In this document: positions 6,385 through 6,475 of the stretch, piece after piece
How positions within the stretch are numbered: position 1 is the first letter of the stretch
Layout of the letters: every line of letters starts with the position of its first letter
NCBI GenBank assembly: GCA_012511135.1
Contig: JAAZGQ010000311.1
Span: 1-6,475, forward strand
Source of the DNA: Bacteroidales bacterium
Lineage (GTDB): Bacteria > Bacteroidota > Bacteroidia > Bacteroidales > UBA1402
DNA: 6,475 bases
Direction: 5' to 3'
Translations under genes and position numbers: made by a program
Notes under the pieces: model-generated
What the model was told of the DNA's origin: nothing
Database searches by the model: none
Seen by the model: the letters and a program-made list of their open reading frames with translations, nothing else

Positions 6385-6475
6385 CTAAAACACCTATCCT
6401 GAGCCTCAAAGAACTGAGCGTATCCTATACTCCCGGCAAATACGCCGTGAACAAAGTTTCAGCCAATATTTACGA
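6372..6475 (+). CDS. pstB: phosphate ABC transporter ATP-binding protein PstB (3' end missing)
   Basis: The window ends 34 codons into this gene. The visible residues (ILSLKELSVSY, then YAVNKVSANIY) match the first beta strands of PstB-type ABC ATPases, where a conserved Leu-Ser-Val-Tyr segment is followed by Ala-(Leu/Val)-Asn/Lys-Val-Ser. The Walker A loop would come just after the cut, so it cannot be confirmed here. The protein would hydrolyse ATP on the cytoplasmic face to drive phosphate import through PstC and PstA. ATG 6372 lies inside the end of pstA (13-base overlap). The call rests mainly on position after pstA, supported by the short sequence match. Confidence 0.88.
   Translation, partial: MENLTKTPILSLKELSVSYTPGKYAVNKVSANIY

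Overview
The window reads as chromosomal DNA of a member of the Bacteroidota. The evidence is a C-terminal type IX secretion (T9SS) sorting domain on the first protein, three lipoprotein-type signal peptides, no Shine-Dalgarno sequences at the expected distance from the starts, and AT-rich spacers with TTTG-type promoter elements. I cannot place it below phylum. Every credible gene is on the + strand.

Positions 1-1923 hold the 3' part of a large secreted protein that runs in from upstream. It has a PA14-like domain, a LamG-like beta-sandwich, a carbohydrate-binding-like beta-sandwich and a T9SS type A sorting tail, and is probably exported to the cell surface or medium. A 155-base AT-rich spacer with a weak candidate promoter follows. 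Positions 2079-3519 hold two adjacent lipoproteins of unknown function. Their reading frames overlap by 17 bases, and shared motifs in the same order suggest they are diverged tandem paralogues. The second has an odd stretch of about 60 residues before its signal peptide, encoded by a region that includes a hexanucleotide repeat, so its start is uncertain.

Positions 3634-6475 hold the start of a phosphate-specific transport operon in the order pstS-pstC-pstA-pstB, with pstB cut off after 34 codons. PstS is a lipid-anchored phosphate-binding protein with all the known ligand residues, PstC and PstA are the two permease subunits, and PstB is the ATPase. The genes are tightly packed (13-base gap, then 4-base and 13-base overlaps), so they are probably co-transcribed and translationally coupled. 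The 114-base spacer before pstS carries TTAACA-like repeats and a CTGTCAT half-site that could be a PhoB-type operator for phosphate-starvation control. No phoU, phoB or phoR is visible.

I found no new defence, mobile or RNA system. The most notable oddities are the paralogous lipoprotein pair with its repeat-bearing leader, an 18-bp perfect repeat shared by the pstS leader and the start of pstC, and the putative Pho operator.
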